A program made the translations under genes and the position numbers. The notes below the pieces were generated by a model, which saw only the letters and a program-made list of their open reading frames with translations, searched no databases and was not told the origin of the DNA. A DNA stretch of 64,000 nucleotides, from assembly GCF_000175635.1 (NCBI RefSeq), contig NZ_ACVP01000004.1, forward strand, positions 28,822 to 92,821. The letters run 5' to 3'. This DNA is from Corynebacterium tuberculostearicum SK141. GTDB taxonomy: Bacteria > Actinomycetota > Actinomycetes > Mycobacteriales > Mycobacteriaceae. Positions 52,503 through 61,718 of this stretch are shown piece after piece. How positions within the stretch are numbered: position 1 is the stretch's first letter; each line of letters begins with the position of its first letter.

Positions 52503-52793
52503 GTGCGTCACTACGAAGTCATGATCATTCTGGATCCTAATCAGGATGAGCGCACCGTAACCCCGTCCCTGGATAAGTTCCTCGAAATCGTCCGCCAGGA
52601 AGGCGGCAAGGTTGAGAACCTTGATGTATGGGGCAAGCGTCGTCTTGCATACCCCATCAACAAGAAGGAAGAGGGCATTTATGCCGTCGTCAACCTGGAG
52701 TGCGAGCACACTTCGGTTGCCGAGCTCGACCGCCGTCTGAACCTGAACGACACCATCCTGCGTACCAAGGTTCTGCGCACCGACAGCAAGTAG
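52503..52793 (+). CDS. rpsF: 30S ribosomal protein S6
   Basis: A 96-residue protein beginning [18 protein letters not shown]. The GTG at 52503 gives the standard N-terminus; AGGAGG lies about 11 nt upstream. First gene of rpsF-ssb-rplI. rpsR, which often lies between ssb and rplI, is absent here. Confidence 0.96.
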   Translation: MRHYEVMIILDPNQDERTVTPSLDKFLEIVRQEGGKVENLDVWGKRRLAYPINKKEEGIYAVVNLECEHTSVAELDRRLNLNDTILRTKVLRTDSK

Positions 52794-52842
52794 CGGATAC
52801 TGGGATCAAGCACAATCCACGTAACCGATAAGGAGTAAAGAC

Positions 52843-53391
52843 ATGGCACAGGGAGATACCAATATCACGGTGGTAGGCAACATCGTTGCTGACCCCGAGC
52901 TGCGCTTCACCCCGGCGGGCGCGGCAGTAGCTAACTTCCGCGTCGCCTCCACCCCTCGTCGCTATAACTCGCAGACGAATCAGTGGGAAGACGGCGAAGC
53001 TATGTTCCTGACCTGCAACGTATGGCGTCAGGCAGCGGAAAACGTTGCCGAGACCATGTCTAAGGGCATGCGCGTCATCGTTACCGGCCGCTTGAAGCAG
53101 CGTTCCTTCCAGACCCGTGAGGGCGATAACCGCACCGTATTCGAGATTGACGTCGACGAAGTCGGTCCGTCTCTGCGCTACGCCACCGCTCAGGTAAACC
53201 GCAATCCGCGTGAGGGCGGCAATAACTTTGGCGGCGGCGGCCAACAGCGCTCGAATAACAATAATCAGGGCGGTTTTGGAGGCGGCCAGCAACAGCAGCC
53301 ACAGCAGAACCAGGCTCCTTCTGAGGATCCGTGGAACTCCGCACCACCTGCAGGTGGTTTCGGAGGCGCTGATTCTGAACCTCCGTTCTAA
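52843..53391 (+). CDS. ssb: Single-stranded DNA-binding protein
   Basis: A 182-residue SSB. The OB-fold (residues 1-115) starts with [20 protein letters not shown] Gly/Asn/Gln-rich linker (about 120-160) leads to the acidic C-terminal tip ending SEPPF, the partner-binding tail. AAGGAG precedes the ATG. Confidence 0.97.
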   Translation: MAQGDTNITVVGNIVADPELRFTPAGAAVANFRVASTPRRYNSQTNQWEDGEAMFLTCNVWRQAAENVAETMSKGMRVIVTGRLKQRSFQTREGDNRTVFEIDVDEVGPSLRYATAQVNRNPREGGNNFGGGGQQRSNNNNQGGFGGGQQQQPQQNQAPSEDPWNSAPPAGGFGGADSEPPF

Positions 53392-53439
53392 GTCTGTCAC
53401 CCGCAACTATTCAACTAACTCAATTGAAAGGCAGGGATC

Positions 53440-53892
53440 ATGAAGCTGATCCTCACCGCTGCCGTTGAGAACCTCGGCGCCGCTGGCGAAATTGTTGAGG
53501 TTAAGGACGGCTACGGACGTAACTACCTGCTTCCTCGCGGCCTGGCCATCGTGGCTACCCGCGGCGCAGAGAAGCAGATTGAGGGCATCAAGCGCGCCCA
53601 GGAAGCTCGCGAGATTCGCGACCTGGATCACGCACGTGAGGTCCGCAACCAGCTCGAGCAGCTGACGGATGTCAAGGTAGAGGTTAAGACCTCCGAATCC
53701 GGTAAGCTCTTCGGTTCCGTTCAAGCAGAAGACATTGTCAACGCCGTCTCCAAGGCTGGTGGCCCTAAGCTGGATAAGCGCATCGTTGTGCTTCCTAAGG
53801 GCCTGGTCAAGAAGACCGGCAACTACCAGGTCGAGCTGAAGCTGCACGCTGATGTTATCGGCAAGGTGAACTTCTCGGTCGTTGCTGCCTAA
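53440..53892 (+). CDS. rplI: 50S ribosomal protein L9
   Basis: A 150-residue protein with the L9 N-terminal domain ([24 protein letters not shown]), the long central helix and the C-terminal domain. AAGG lies 8 nt before the ATG. The operon ends in a strong hairpin. Confidence 0.97.
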   Translation: MKLILTAAVENLGAAGEIVEVKDGYGRNYLLPRGLAIVATRGAEKQIEGIKRAQEAREIRDLDHAREVRNQLEQLTDVKVEVKTSESGKLFGSVQAEDIVNAVSKAGGPKLDKRIVVLPKGLVKKTGNYQVELKLHADVIGKVNFSVVAA

Positions 53893-53941
53893 CTAGGCGC
53901 ACGACGGTCCATATAGACCCAAAGACAACAGCAACGCTTTA

Positions 53942-53987
53942 GGCCTCAAGTTCCTGCTATGTGAGGTGGCAGGAACTTGGGGCCTTT
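53942..53987 (+). terminator. Rho-independent terminator after rplI
   Basis: A 16-bp stem GGCCTCAAGTTCCTGC / GCAGGAACTTGGGGCC (one G-U) with an 11-nt loop, followed by TTTAG, 49 nt after the rplI stop. Confidence 0.88.
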
Positions 53988-54003
53988 AGCGCGTTTTCAC
54001 CGG

Positions 54004-54272
54004 CCTGTGGATAACTGTGGAATTCTGTGGATAACTCTTTGGCCGTTTAACTTTCTGTTTACGCGGAGGCCGCTTTATTAACCCGCAGGTCAGGCCCCTT
54101 ATCCACGGATGATGTGCCTATTTTCACACCGGGAAAAACATACCCTGAACTGGGATTTTGATTTGTGCAGGTCATGGGCTTTTGGAGTTATCCACAGGCC
54201 TATGCAGGGCAAATATGGGCAAAGGCTCTCGCGACCTGCAATTTTCACAGCACCCTGTGGATAACTGTGGAA
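54004..54272. promoter_or_regulatory. DnaA-box cluster upstream of dnaB
   Basis: Perfect TTATCCACA boxes occur at 54006-54014 (minus orientation), 54026-54034 (minus), 54188-54196 (plus) and 54256-54264 (minus), and a one-mismatch TTATCCACG at 54099-54107. A 19-bp direct repeat containing TGTGGATAACTGTGGA starts at 54004 and 54254, exactly 250 bp apart. The interval has no gene. It may be a DnaA-titration or activating site, or a DnaA-controlled dnaB promoter. Confidence 0.75.
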
Positions 54273-54361
54273 GTTATGCCCAGGGGGTGGTGTCCGGGCA
54301 CTAGACTACACTGAGATTCCGATACGCTCGGACGCTCAAATAGCCACAAGGGGGAGAAGTC

Positions 54362-55792
54362 ATGACCAACGCCAGCTTTGATGATGAACACCTGCCACCA
54401 GAGCCGCCGCCGGAGGAGGAACCGGCCCCACGCCGCCGCTATCAGCAGGAAGAGCCAAAGCGCTATGGCGAATTCCGCCAGCCTCCCGCAGACCGCGAAG
54501 CGGAGCAGGGCGTCCTGGGCGCAATGTTGCTGAGCCCCCATACGGTGATGGAGGTCATCGAGGAGCTAGAGCCGGAGGATTTCTACTATCCGGCGCACAC
54601 GTTGATTTACCGCGCCATGCTGGATCTATATTCCGAGGGCAAGGACGTCGACGCCGTCATTTTGGCCTCCCAGCTCGACCGCTTTAATAACCTCGAGCGC
54701 GTCGGCGGCGCCCCCTATCTCCACACGCTGCTCGCCACGGTGCCCACGGCTGCGAACGCACGCTACTACGCCGAAATCGTCGCGGAAAAGGCAGTGCTGC
54801 GCAAGCTTGTTGATGCCGGTACGCGCGTAGTACAGCTCGGATTTTCCGGCACCGAAGATGCAGAAATCGAGTCCGTGCTGGACCGTGCGCAGCAGGAAGT
54901 TTTCGCCGTCGCCCAGCGCAAGACGGCAGAAGATTACCGAGTCCTGGGGGATCTCATTGACCCCACCATTGATGAGCTCGCCGCCCTGCAGCAAGCCGGC
55001 GGCGTGGAGCTAGGTGTGCCTACTGGCTTCATCGACCTCGATAAGTTAACCAATGGCCTTCACGCGGGCCAGATGGTCATCGTTGCTGCCCGCCCTGGTG
55101 TGGGTAAATCGACCCTAGCCATGGACTTTATGCGTTCCTGCTCCTTGCAGCACGGCAAGTCCTCGGTGATTTTCTCGCTCGAGATGTCAGCTTCTGAAAT
55201 CGTCATGCGCCTGCTCTCGGCGGAGTCAGAGGTAAAGCTGGCCGATATGCGCGGTGGCCGAGTTTCCACCGAGGACTGGGCAAAAATCGATGAGACCCTC
55301 AACCGAGTGCAAGACGCCCCACTCTTCATTGATGACTCCCCGAACCTCACGATGATGGAAATTCGGTCCAAGGCCCGCCGCCTCAAACAGCAGCACGGTT
55401 TGGATCTCATTGTCTTGGACTACCTGCAGCTGATGTCTTCGGGTAAAAAGGTGGAGTCCCGCCAGCAAGAGGTCTCTGAGTTCTCCCGTCAGCTAAAGCT
55501 CTTGGCCAAGGAGCTGGAGGTTCCTCTCATCGCTATCTCGCAGCTGAACCGTGGCCCTGAGGCGCGTACGGATAAAAAGCCGCAGCTTGCGGACCTCCGT
55601 GAGTCTGGCTCGCTGGAGCAGGACGCCGATATGGTCATGCTGCTCTACCGCCCCGACTCCCAGGACCGCGATAATGAGCGCGCCGGCGAGGCGGATATTA
55701 TCCTAGCCAAGCACCGTGGCGGCCCGATCGATACCGTGCAGGTGGCGCACCAGCTGCACTACTCCAAGTTCGTCAATATGGCGCACGGTTAA
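54362..55792 (+). CDS. dnaB: Replicative DNA helicase DnaB
   Basis: A 476-residue hexameric helicase. The N-terminal domain includes REAEQGVLGAMLLSP; the RecA-like C-domain has Walker A ARPGVGKST, LIVLDYLQLM and the arginine/lysine-rich AKHRGGP near the end. An acidic/Pro-rich 35-residue N-terminal leader precedes it. No intein interrupts the gene, unlike several mycobacterial dnaB genes. GGGGGAGAAG precedes the ATG. Confidence 0.96.
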   Translation: MTNASFDDEHLPPEPPPEEEPAPRRRYQQEEPKRYGEFRQPPADREAEQGVLGAMLLSPHTVMEVIEELEPEDFYYPAHTLIYRAMLDLYSEGKDVDAVILASQLDRFNNLERVGGAPYLHTLLATVPTAANARYYAEIVAEKAVLRKLVDAGTRVVQLGFSGTEDAEIESVLDRAQQEVFAVAQRKTAEDYRVLGDLIDPTIDELAALQQAGGVELGVPTGFIDLDKLTNGLHAGQMVIVAARPGVGKSTLAMDFMRSCSLQHGKSSVIFSLEMSASEIVMRLLSAESEVKLADMRGGRVSTEDWAKIDETLNRVQDAPLFIDDSPNLTMMEIRSKARRLKQQHGLDLIVLDYLQLMSSGKKVESRQQEVSEFSRQLKLLAKELEVPLIAISQLNRGPEARTDKKPQLADLRESGSLEQDADMVMLLYRPDSQDRDNERAGEADIILAKHRGGPIDTVQVAHQLHYSKFVNMAHG

Positions 55793-55793
55793 A

Positions 55794-56297
55794 TTACAGG
55801 TCTACCACCGCGTTGGGGTCTCCCAATCGTGGGCCAAGGATGACCAGTACCAAGAAAACCGCAGCTGCGGCAATCGCCAGCCATCGCCACACGGGGAAAA
55901 GGCGTTCGCCGCACAGGCGGGCGAACGCCGCACCGATAAGCGCGCCCAGGGTATTGAAGAGAAGATCATCGATATCCGTGCGCCCCAGGGCGAAAGCATA
56001 TTGGCACACCTCCAGCACTAGGCTCAGACCAAATCCCCACGCAGCTGTCTTCTTAACGGAGCGGCAGAGGCTAAAGACCAGCATGCCGAAGGGGATGAAG
56101 AATGCGGTATTGCCCGCGTACTCAAATAGCGGGCCAAACCAGCTGCCGCCGGAAAATTCATCGAAAGGAACCCAGCGCAAATCCCGGGCGCGCTGATTTT
56201 CCGGTTTCCACAAATAGCCAATCTGGTAGAAGGGCTTGAGCGTGGTTAACGCGACCATGACCGCGGTCCACGCGGCGAGGGATACCCTGCTGAGCAC
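55794..56297 (-). CDS. VanZ family membrane protein (second copy)
   Basis: A 167-residue VanZ protein with about four helices. The signature YAGNTAFFIPFGMLVFSLC and LEVCQYAFALGRTDIDDLLFNTLGALIG closely parallels the copy at 31 kb. Convergent with dnaB, whose stop is one base away. GTG start at 56297 with GAAAGGA 7 nt upstream. Confidence 0.87.
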   Translation of the reverse strand: MLSRVSLAAWTAVMVALTTLKPFYQIGYLWKPENQRARDLRWVPFDEFSGGSWFGPLFEYAGNTAFFIPFGMLVFSLCRSVKKTAAWGFGLSLVLEVCQYAFALGRTDIDDLLFNTLGALIGAAFARLCGERLFPVWRWLAIAAAAVFLVLVILGPRLGDPNAVVDL

Positions 56298-56376
56298 GCG
56301 CTAGTCCTTTCTTTCGTGGCGGGGGAGTGTACGCCCCGCCAATGCTAGCCTGCTCAGGGGTGCTCGGCGGCCTTAT

Positions 56377-58530
56377 TTAGCGACGGACGGAAAAGCCGCG
56401 CAGCCGCAGCGAGTTAGTAACCACGAAAACCGAGCTCAGCGCCATGGCCAGGCCCGCCAGCAGGGGATTGAGCCAGCCGAGCGCGGCCACGGGAATGAGT
56501 ACGACGTTATAGGCGAAGGCCCAGAAGAGATTGCCCTTAATGATTGCTAGCGTGCGGCGCGAGAGCCGAATGGCATCAGCGGCGCAGCGTAAATCGCCGT
56601 TCATCAGGGTGATATCGGAGGCTTCAATGGCAACATCGGTACCCGCGCCCATGGCCAGGCCGAGGTCGGCTTGGGCCAGCGCGGCGGCGTCGTTAATGCC
56701 ATCGCCCACCATCGCCACGGTGTGCCCTGCGGCCTGCAGCTCCTTGATGTGGTTCACCTTGTCCTCTGGCAGGACCTCAGCGCTGACGTGATCGATTCCC
56801 ACCTCGGCGGCCACGGCGTGAGCGGCCCCGGCATTATCACCGGTCAGCAGGTAAGGGGTTAGCCCCAGTTCCTTCATCTGCGCCACGGCGGCGGCCGAGC
56901 TGGGCTTGATGGTATCGCGCACCTCAATGACGCCTGCGGGCTGTCCGTTGACGGTGACGACCACCGGCGTGGCACCAGCGTCCTGTGCGGCGCGGAACGG
57001 CGCTTCCAGGTCACCCAACGGGCCTTGCCGCTTGCCGACGCCTACCCGGACCCCCTCCACAGTTCCTTCCACGCCACCCGGAACCACTGCGAAGTCGGTA
57101 GCCGGCTTTACACTGCGCTCGCTAGCGATAGCGCGAGCGATGGGGTGCTCGGAATTGTGTTCCACGGCCGCGGCCAAGTCGAGGACGTCGCCGTGCACGG
57201 CGGTAACGGACATCTCTCCGGCCGTTACCGTGCCGGTCTTATCCATGACGATGGTATCGATTTGCCGCGTAGATTCCAGAATCTCCGGGCCTTTAATGAC
57301 AAGCCCCAGCTGCGCTCCTCGGCCGGTGCCGACGAGGATCGCGGTGGGCGTCGCCAAGCCCATAGCGCAAGGGCAGGCCACAATGAGGACGGAGACCGCG
57401 GCGATAAAGGCTGGGGCCACCCCGCCGAAGAAGAGATGGGCAAGGAGTGTCAGCGCTGCCACGGCGATGACCGCGGGGACGAAGACCTGTGCAATGCGGT
57501 CCACGAGGCGCTGTACCGGCGCCTTGGAGGTTTGTGCGTCCGTGACCAGCTGGGCCATTTGGGCCAGTACCGTATCCTCGCCCACCTTGGTCGCGCGCAC
57601 CTCGAGCTTGCCGGAGGCGTTAATGGTTGCGCCGGTCACCGCATCGCCGGAGCCGACCTCGACGGGCACGGGCTCGCCGGTGATCATGGAGGCGTCGACC
57701 GCCGAGTTGCCGGCAACGACGATGCCGTCGGTGGCGATCTTTTCGCCCGGGCGTACAACGAAGACATCGCCTACCTGCAACTGGGCAATGGGAATGCGCT
57801 GCTCGCCTCCCTCGCGCAGCACCGAAGCTTCCTTAGCACCTAAGGAGAGCAGCTCCCGCAGCGCCTCGGAGGACTGGCCTTTGGCTCGTGCCTCGAACCA
57901 CCGGCCGAGTAGGAGGAAGGTAACGACCATGCCCACGGACTCGAAATAGATGTGATCCATCTGCGCCGCGTTCGCATCCAACGTCATGTGCATCTTCATG
58001 CCCGGTTCGCCTGCATTGCCGAAAAACAGCGCCCATAGCGACCAAAAGTAGGCCGCTGAGGTTCCCATGGTGATAAGCGTGTCCATGGTGAAAGAACCGT
58101 GCTTGAGGTTTGTCCACGTAGCGGTGTGGAAAGGCGCGCCACCAAAGATAAAAACGATGGTGGCCACGATGGCGCAGGCCCACTGCCAATTGGGAAATTG
58201 CAGTGCCGGCCACATCGATACCACCATGAGCGGTAGCGATAGGGCACCAGAGATGATGGTGCGGCGCAGTAGCCCTCCGTCACTGCTCTTCTCGGCTTGG
58301 GGCTCCTCCGCCTTCGCCCCCGCCATATCGAAGGCGCCGTATCCTGCGCTCTCTACCACCGAAATGAGCTCCTGTGGACTTACCGACTGGGAGTCATACT
58401 CGATGGCCGCCGCCTCGGTAGCGAAATTGACGCTGGCGCTTACTCCCTCGAGCTTGTTTAGCTTGCGCTCGACGCGGGCGGAGCAGGAGGTGCACGTCAT
58501 TCCTGTTACGCCAAGGTCCAAGTGGGACAT
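56377..58530 (-). CDS. Copper-translocating P-type ATPase (CopA-like)
   Basis: A 717-residue P1B-type ATPase. The N-terminal HMA domain has GMTCTSC (C13, C16). Transport-site CPC lies in [14 protein letters not shown], the phosphorylation motif in DKTGTVT, the actuator in [11 protein letters not shown] in NSEHPIAR and the hinge in GDGINDAAA. The CPC motif and CsoR-type operator upstream indicate copper(I) export. It follows the chaperone gene by 8 nt and shares its operon. Confidence 0.92.
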   Translation of the reverse strand: MSHLDLGVTGMTCTSCSARVERKLNKLEGVSASVNFATEAAAIEYDSQSVSPQELISVVESAGYGAFDMAGAKAEEPQAEKSSDGGLLRRTIISGALSLPLMVVSMWPALQFPNWQWACAIVATIVFIFGGAPFHTATWTNLKHGSFTMDTLITMGTSAAYFWSLWALFFGNAGEPGMKMHMTLDANAAQMDHIYFESVGMVVTFLLLGRWFEARAKGQSSEALRELLSLGAKEASVLREGGEQRIPIAQLQVGDVFVVRPGEKIATDGIVVAGNSAVDASMITGEPVPVEVGSGDAVTGATINASGKLEVRATKVGEDTVLAQMAQLVTDAQTSKAPVQRLVDRIAQVFVPAVIAVAALTLLAHLFFGGVAPAFIAAVSVLIVACPCAMGLATPTAILVGTGRGAQLGLVIKGPEILESTRQIDTIVMDKTGTVTAGEMSVTAVHGDVLDLAAAVEHNSEHPIARAIASERSVKPATDFAVVPGGVEGTVEGVRVGVGKRQGPLGDLEAPFRAAQDAGATPVVVTVNGQPAGVIEVRDTIKPSSAAAVAQMKELGLTPYLLTGDNAGAAHAVAAEVGIDHVSAEVLPEDKVNHIKELQAAGHTVAMVGDGINDAAALAQADLGLAMGAGTDVAIEASDITLMNGDLRCAADAIRLSRRTLAIIKGNLFWAFAYNVVLIPVAALGWLNPLLAGLAMALSSVFVVTNSLRLRGFSVRR

Positions 58531-58538
58531 GGTGGTTC

Positions 58539-58739
58539 CTACTTCAGCGTGTAGCCGGCCTCAGCCACGGCGGCCGCTACCTGTTCATCGGTGAAATCGG
58601 TGCCAGTAACCGTGACGGCGCCGGTGGTATGGTCCGCAGTGACCTCGCTAACGCCAGAAATTTCGCCGACCTCTTCCTTTACCGACATTTCGCAATGTCC
58701 GCAGGTCATGCCCTCTACGGTGTAGTTCTTGGTGCTCAT
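58539..58739 (-). CDS. copZ: Copper chaperone (HMA domain protein, CopZ-like)
   Basis: A 66-residue HMA domain with GMTCGHC (C13, C16). It delivers copper to the adjacent ATPase. First gene of the operon, with AAGAAAGGATC about 3-10 nt upstream of the ATG as a ribosome binding site. Confidence 0.92.
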   Translation of the reverse strand: MSTKNYTVEGMTCGHCEMSVKEEVGEISGVSEVTADHTTGAVTVTGTDFTDEQVAAAVAEAGYTLK

Positions 58740-58776
58740 GATGATCCTTTCTTAGAGTTGGTTTCTGGGCCCATTC

Positions 58777-58795
58777 TATACCCCCTAGGGGTATA
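58777..58795. promoter_or_regulatory. CsoR-type copper operator
   Basis: TATACCCC-CTA-GGGGTATA, a palindrome with perfect 8-bp arms, matches known CsoR/CopY-type GC-core TATA-flank operators. It lies 38 nt upstream of copZ and 61 nt upstream of the divergent thioredoxin gene. No csoR gene is in the window. Confidence 0.85.
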
Positions 58796-58856
58796 TGACA
58801 AGGATTTTTCATGTACGTTGGGGAATAAAGCAATCCGCAAAGGAGTTAGAACAACC

Positions 58857-59225
58857 ATGGCTACTATCGATGTCACCGAAGAAAACTTTGAAGAAACCGT
58901 TACCGGCGAGGGCATTACTCTCGTAGACGCGTGGGCCGATTGGTGCGGCCCCTGCAAGCGCTTTGCGCCGGTTTTTGAAAAGGCCTCCGAAGAGCACACG
59001 GATGCAACCTTTGCCAAGCTTGATACCGAGGCTAACCAGGGTCTCGCATCCGCGCTGGAGATTCAGTCCATTCCTACGCTGATGATCTTCCGCGATGGCA
59101 TCTTGGTCTTCCGCGAGGCTGGCGCGCTGCCACCTGCAGCATTGGAAGACCTGCTGAAGCAGGTCAAGGAACTCGATATGGCGGAGGTTCGCCGCCAGGT
59201 AGAAGAGCAGAATGCGCAGGGTTAA
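58857..59225 (+). CDS. trxA: Thioredoxin
   Basis: A 122-residue thioredoxin with active site WCGPC (C30, C33) and cis-Pro in SIPTLMIF. The last 20 residues form an extra charged helix. AAAGGAG lies about 10 nt before the ATG; the in-frame upstream extension overlaps the copper operator and is rejected. It shares the intergenic region with copZ, so copper-responsive control is possible. Confidence 0.93.
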   Translation: MATIDVTEENFEETVTGEGITLVDAWADWCGPCKRFAPVFEKASEEHTDATFAKLDTEANQGLASALEIQSIPTLMIFRDGILVFREAGALPPAALEDLLKQVKELDMAEVRRQVEEQNAQG

Positions 59226-59242
59226 TCCCCGCTAGCTTCCTA

Positions 59243-59289
59243 GGCGCTTTCTGGTGAGTATCGCTAAACTCGCTAGAAAGCGTCTTTTT
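59243..59289 (+). terminator. Terminator between thioredoxin and pspA genes
   Basis: GGCGCTTTCT / AGAAAGCGTC (10 bp, one mismatch) with a 22-nt loop, followed by TTTTTAT. Only 20 nt precede the pspA ATG, so it could also shape pspA expression. Confidence 0.7.
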
Positions 59290-59308
59290 ATGTCCAAAGG
59301 AGAAGATA

Positions 59309-60046
59309 ATGGCTAACCCCTTCAGCAAGGGCTGGAAGTACATGATGAGTTCCTTCGATCAGAAGATTGATGAGAACGCTGATCCGAAGGTGCAGATCCA
59401 GCAGGCCGTCCAGGCCGCCAAGGAGCAGCACCAGCAGATTTCTGATCACGCTGCAGAAATCATCGGCCATAAGTCCCAGCTGGAGATGCAGATGAACCGC
59501 CTGGTTAAGTCCCAGCAGGACTACCAGTCTCAAACCCAGCGTGCATTGGAGCTGGCGGATTCTGCGGAGGACCCGCAAAAGGCCTCCGAGTATAACCAGG
59601 CTGCGGAAGTGGTTGCCTCCCAACTAGTAGCGGTGGAGCAGGAGCTGGAAGACGTTAAGCAGCAGTACGCCGCCGCAGAGCAGGCTGCCGCGCAGGCCAA
59701 GAGCCAGCAGCAGCAGTCTGAGGCGCGCTTGAAGGAACAGCTGGCCCAGGTTAGCCAGCTGGAGGCCCAGGCGGACCAGGCGGCTATGCAAGAAAAGAAC
59801 GCCCAGGCTATTGATTCCATGAATCAGCTCAACCCGGACGATTCCGTACCTACTCTTGATTCTGTGCGCGCCAAGATTGAAAAGCGCTACGCCGATGCCC
59901 TTGGTGCCCAAGAATTGCAGCACGCCACCGGCGGCGATCGCATTAATGAGATCCAAGCCGCCGGCAATGACATGAAGGCGACTGCGCGCCTTGATGCCAT
60001 CCGGGCGGATCTTAAAAAGAAGAAAGAGCTCGAATCCGGCGATTAA
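59309..60046 (+). CDS. pspA: PspA/IM30 family protein
   Basis: A 245-residue protein, nearly all coiled coil and rich in Gln/Glu/Ala, with the family start MANPFSKGWKYMMSSFDQKIDENADPK cut short in this description. It belongs to the ESCRT-III-like PspA/Vipp1 superfamily that stabilises stressed membranes (mycobacterial Rv2744c). The N-terminal amphipathic helix is shorter than in E. coli PspA. AAAGGAG lies about 8 nt before the ATG. Its 3' end overlaps the convergent NYN gene by 4 nt. Confidence 0.88.
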   Translation: MANPFSKGWKYMMSSFDQKIDENADPKVQIQQAVQAAKEQHQQISDHAAEIIGHKSQLEMQMNRLVKSQQDYQSQTQRALELADSAEDPQKASEYNQAAEVVASQLVAVEQELEDVKQQYAAAEQAAAQAKSQQQQSEARLKEQLAQVSQLEAQADQAAMQEKNAQAIDSMNQLNPDDSVPTLDSVRAKIEKRYADALGAQELQHATGGDRINEIQAAGNDMKATARLDAIRADLKKKKELESGD

Positions 60047-61140
60047 TTCTGCCGGCGAACATTAATCAGAACCCCACGAATCCCTGAGTGGAATCCATCG
60101 CGCAGGTTCACGCGCTGGGTTTCGGTCAGGGTGTATTCGTGCAGGGTTTCGCAGGCAAACTGCAACAGCGGGCGGTCGATCTCTGGGGGAAGCCCGCCGC
60201 CTGAAAGTAGATGTGCCTGATCTCGCTGCTCGGTGCTAGCAGCGTTATCGAACCACCACGAGGCGTATTGCTGGCCCACATCGAAGGGGGATTGGAACCC
60301 AGCCGAGCTCCATACTTCCTCCGGCAGCGGTACATACTTAGAGCGCAGTTTGCGGCGCGGTGCCATCATGGATGGCTTGGGCGCCGGCTTCTCCGCGGGA
60401 GAGTCCTCCTCGGCGGGGGAATCCTCTGCCGCATCCGCCTTGGGCGGAGCCGGCTTGGGCGTCGGGGCCGGGGTGGGCTTTTCTGTGGCGCCGAAGGCTG
60501 CCTCCACCTCTGAGGGCTCGCCGCATTCATCCGGTTCGGGCATTTCCTCGCCCTCTTTATGTGCATTTTCGCGCACCACTGGAGGAAGCGGGCCTTCTAG
60601 GACCTGCAATTCCATAGCGTCTGCGAAGTCCTCGCGAGGGTCCAAGATGGTGGTGGAATCGCAGGCATGGCGCAGTGCGGAGGACATGGAGTCCCAGCCG
60701 AATCCATAGAGGTGTACGCGGATGCCGTTATCTACGGCTGCTTGTGCGCCGGGAATCATGTCCGCATCGCCGCTGACGAGGACAAAGTCGGTGAATTGTC
60801 CCTTCATGGCGGCGATGACCATGTCCGCTACGAGGCGGGTATCTACGGCCTTTTGGGTGCGGCGCTCACCCCATTCGATGAGCTGACCGGTGCGCAGCTG
60901 GACCCCTTCGCAGGTACGCAGGGCGCGCTGGTAGCGGTGCGGGCCAGTATCGGGAATGCCGTCATACCAGTATTGGCGCTGGATGGGGGTCCCAAGTTGG
61001 TTCTCAATCATCCCGCCCATGGTGCTGACCACCTCGGGCAGATCGATTTCTAGCTGTGCGCGGGCACCCGTTTCCCACGAGTTATAAAAGCTAGCGAGCA
61101 AGTAAGAGGTATCGACAAAGACGAGTGTGCGTTCAAGCAT
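60043..61140 (-). CDS. NYN domain protein with C-terminal OST-HTH/LOTUS-like region
   Basis: A 365-residue protein. Residues 1-190 form a PIN-like NYN domain (LVFVDTSYLLASFYN, TRLVADMVIAAM, DFVLVSGDADMIP with the metal-binding acidic residues). A Pro/Ala/Glu-rich linker (about 215-285) follows. The last 80 residues (FDVGQQYASWWF ... LRDGFHSGIRGVLI) resemble a LOTUS/OST-HTH RNA-binding module, tentatively. Probably an RNase acting on RNA. The ATG at 61140 has AGGAG close upstream. Confidence 0.82.
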   Translation of the reverse strand: MLERTLVFVDTSYLLASFYNSWETGARAQLEIDLPEVVSTMGGMIENQLGTPIQRQYWYDGIPDTGPHRYQRALRTCEGVQLRTGQLIEWGERRTQKAVDTRLVADMVIAAMKGQFTDFVLVSGDADMIPGAQAAVDNGIRVHLYGFGWDSMSSALRHACDSTTILDPREDFADAMELQVLEGPLPPVVRENAHKEGEEMPEPDECGEPSEVEAAFGATEKPTPAPTPKPAPPKADAAEDSPAEEDSPAEKPAPKPSMMAPRRKLRSKYVPLPEEVWSSAGFQSPFDVGQQYASWWFDNAASTEQRDQAHLLSGGGLPPEIDRPLLQFACETLHEYTLTETQRVNLRDGFHSGIRGVLINVRRQN

Positions 61141-61303
61141 GGCTCCTAAGTTCCGTTCTAATTGTTCTAAATAAAATTCTTTGTGGTTTCCAGTGTGCCC
61201 CATTAGTCACAAAACGTCGATAACCTTGGACAAAATCCCAGCGCAGTGGCCGCAAAAAAGTTTTCTCTCTGGAAGTATTGCAGGGATGGGGTGTTGCCGA
61301 TAT

Positions 61304-61327
61304 GGTTAGTTACACAAGTAACTAACC
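61304..61327. promoter_or_regulatory. GntR/YtrA operator palindrome
   Basis: GGTTAGTTAC-ACAA-GTAACTAACC, perfect 10-bp arms with a 4-bp spacer, 16 nt upstream of the GntR ATG and overlapping where its promoter/leader must be. Strong candidate for autorepression. Confidence 0.8.
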
Positions 61328-61343
61328 AACGAACCGAGGGGCA

Positions 61344-61718
61344 ATGGACAATTCCACGCAACCACTCTTCCGCCAGATTGCTTCTCTGGTGGAGGACGCC
61401 ATCGTGGATGGCACCTTGGGCGAAGGGGATAGGGCCCCTTCCACTAATGAGCTTGCTGATTTTCACAACATCAACCCAGCTACTGCCCGCAAGGGCATAA
61501 GCCTGTTGGTGGATATCGGGGTGCTGGATAAGCGCCGCGGCATCGGCATGTTCGTGGCAGAAGGTGCCCTGAAAACGATCCGCGAGCGCCGCCGCGCCGA
61601 CTTCGCGGCGGAATACATGGCACCGCTTGTCGACGAAGCCGTTCGCCTGGGCTACAACCGCGCCCAACTCCACGACCTATTTGATCGCGTTGCAGAAAGC
61701 CGAGGAATGTACTCATGA
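61344..61718 (+). CDS. GntR family (YtrA-type) transcriptional regulator
   Basis: A 124-residue regulator with the GntR winged helix (LFRQIASLVEDAIVDGTLGEGDRAPSTNELA cut to its core, then NPATARKGISLLVDIGVL) and a short C-terminal dimerisation helix pair. This size belongs to YtrA regulators that sit with ABC transporters. GAGGGG lies 4-6 nt before the ATG. It heads the operon regulator - ATPase - permease, with a perfect operator upstream. Confidence 0.9.
   Translation: MDNSTQPLFRQIASLVEDAIVDGTLGEGDRAPSTNELADFHNINPATARKGISLLVDIGVLDKRRGIGMFVAEGALKTIRERRRADFAAEYMAPLVDEAVRLGYNRAQLHDLFDRVAESRGMYS

Noticed and set aside
54004..54272. Chromosome replication origin
   Set aside because: DnaA-box density is origin-like, but dnaA, dnaN and an AT-rich unwinding element are not seen; corynebacterial oriC lies by dnaA.
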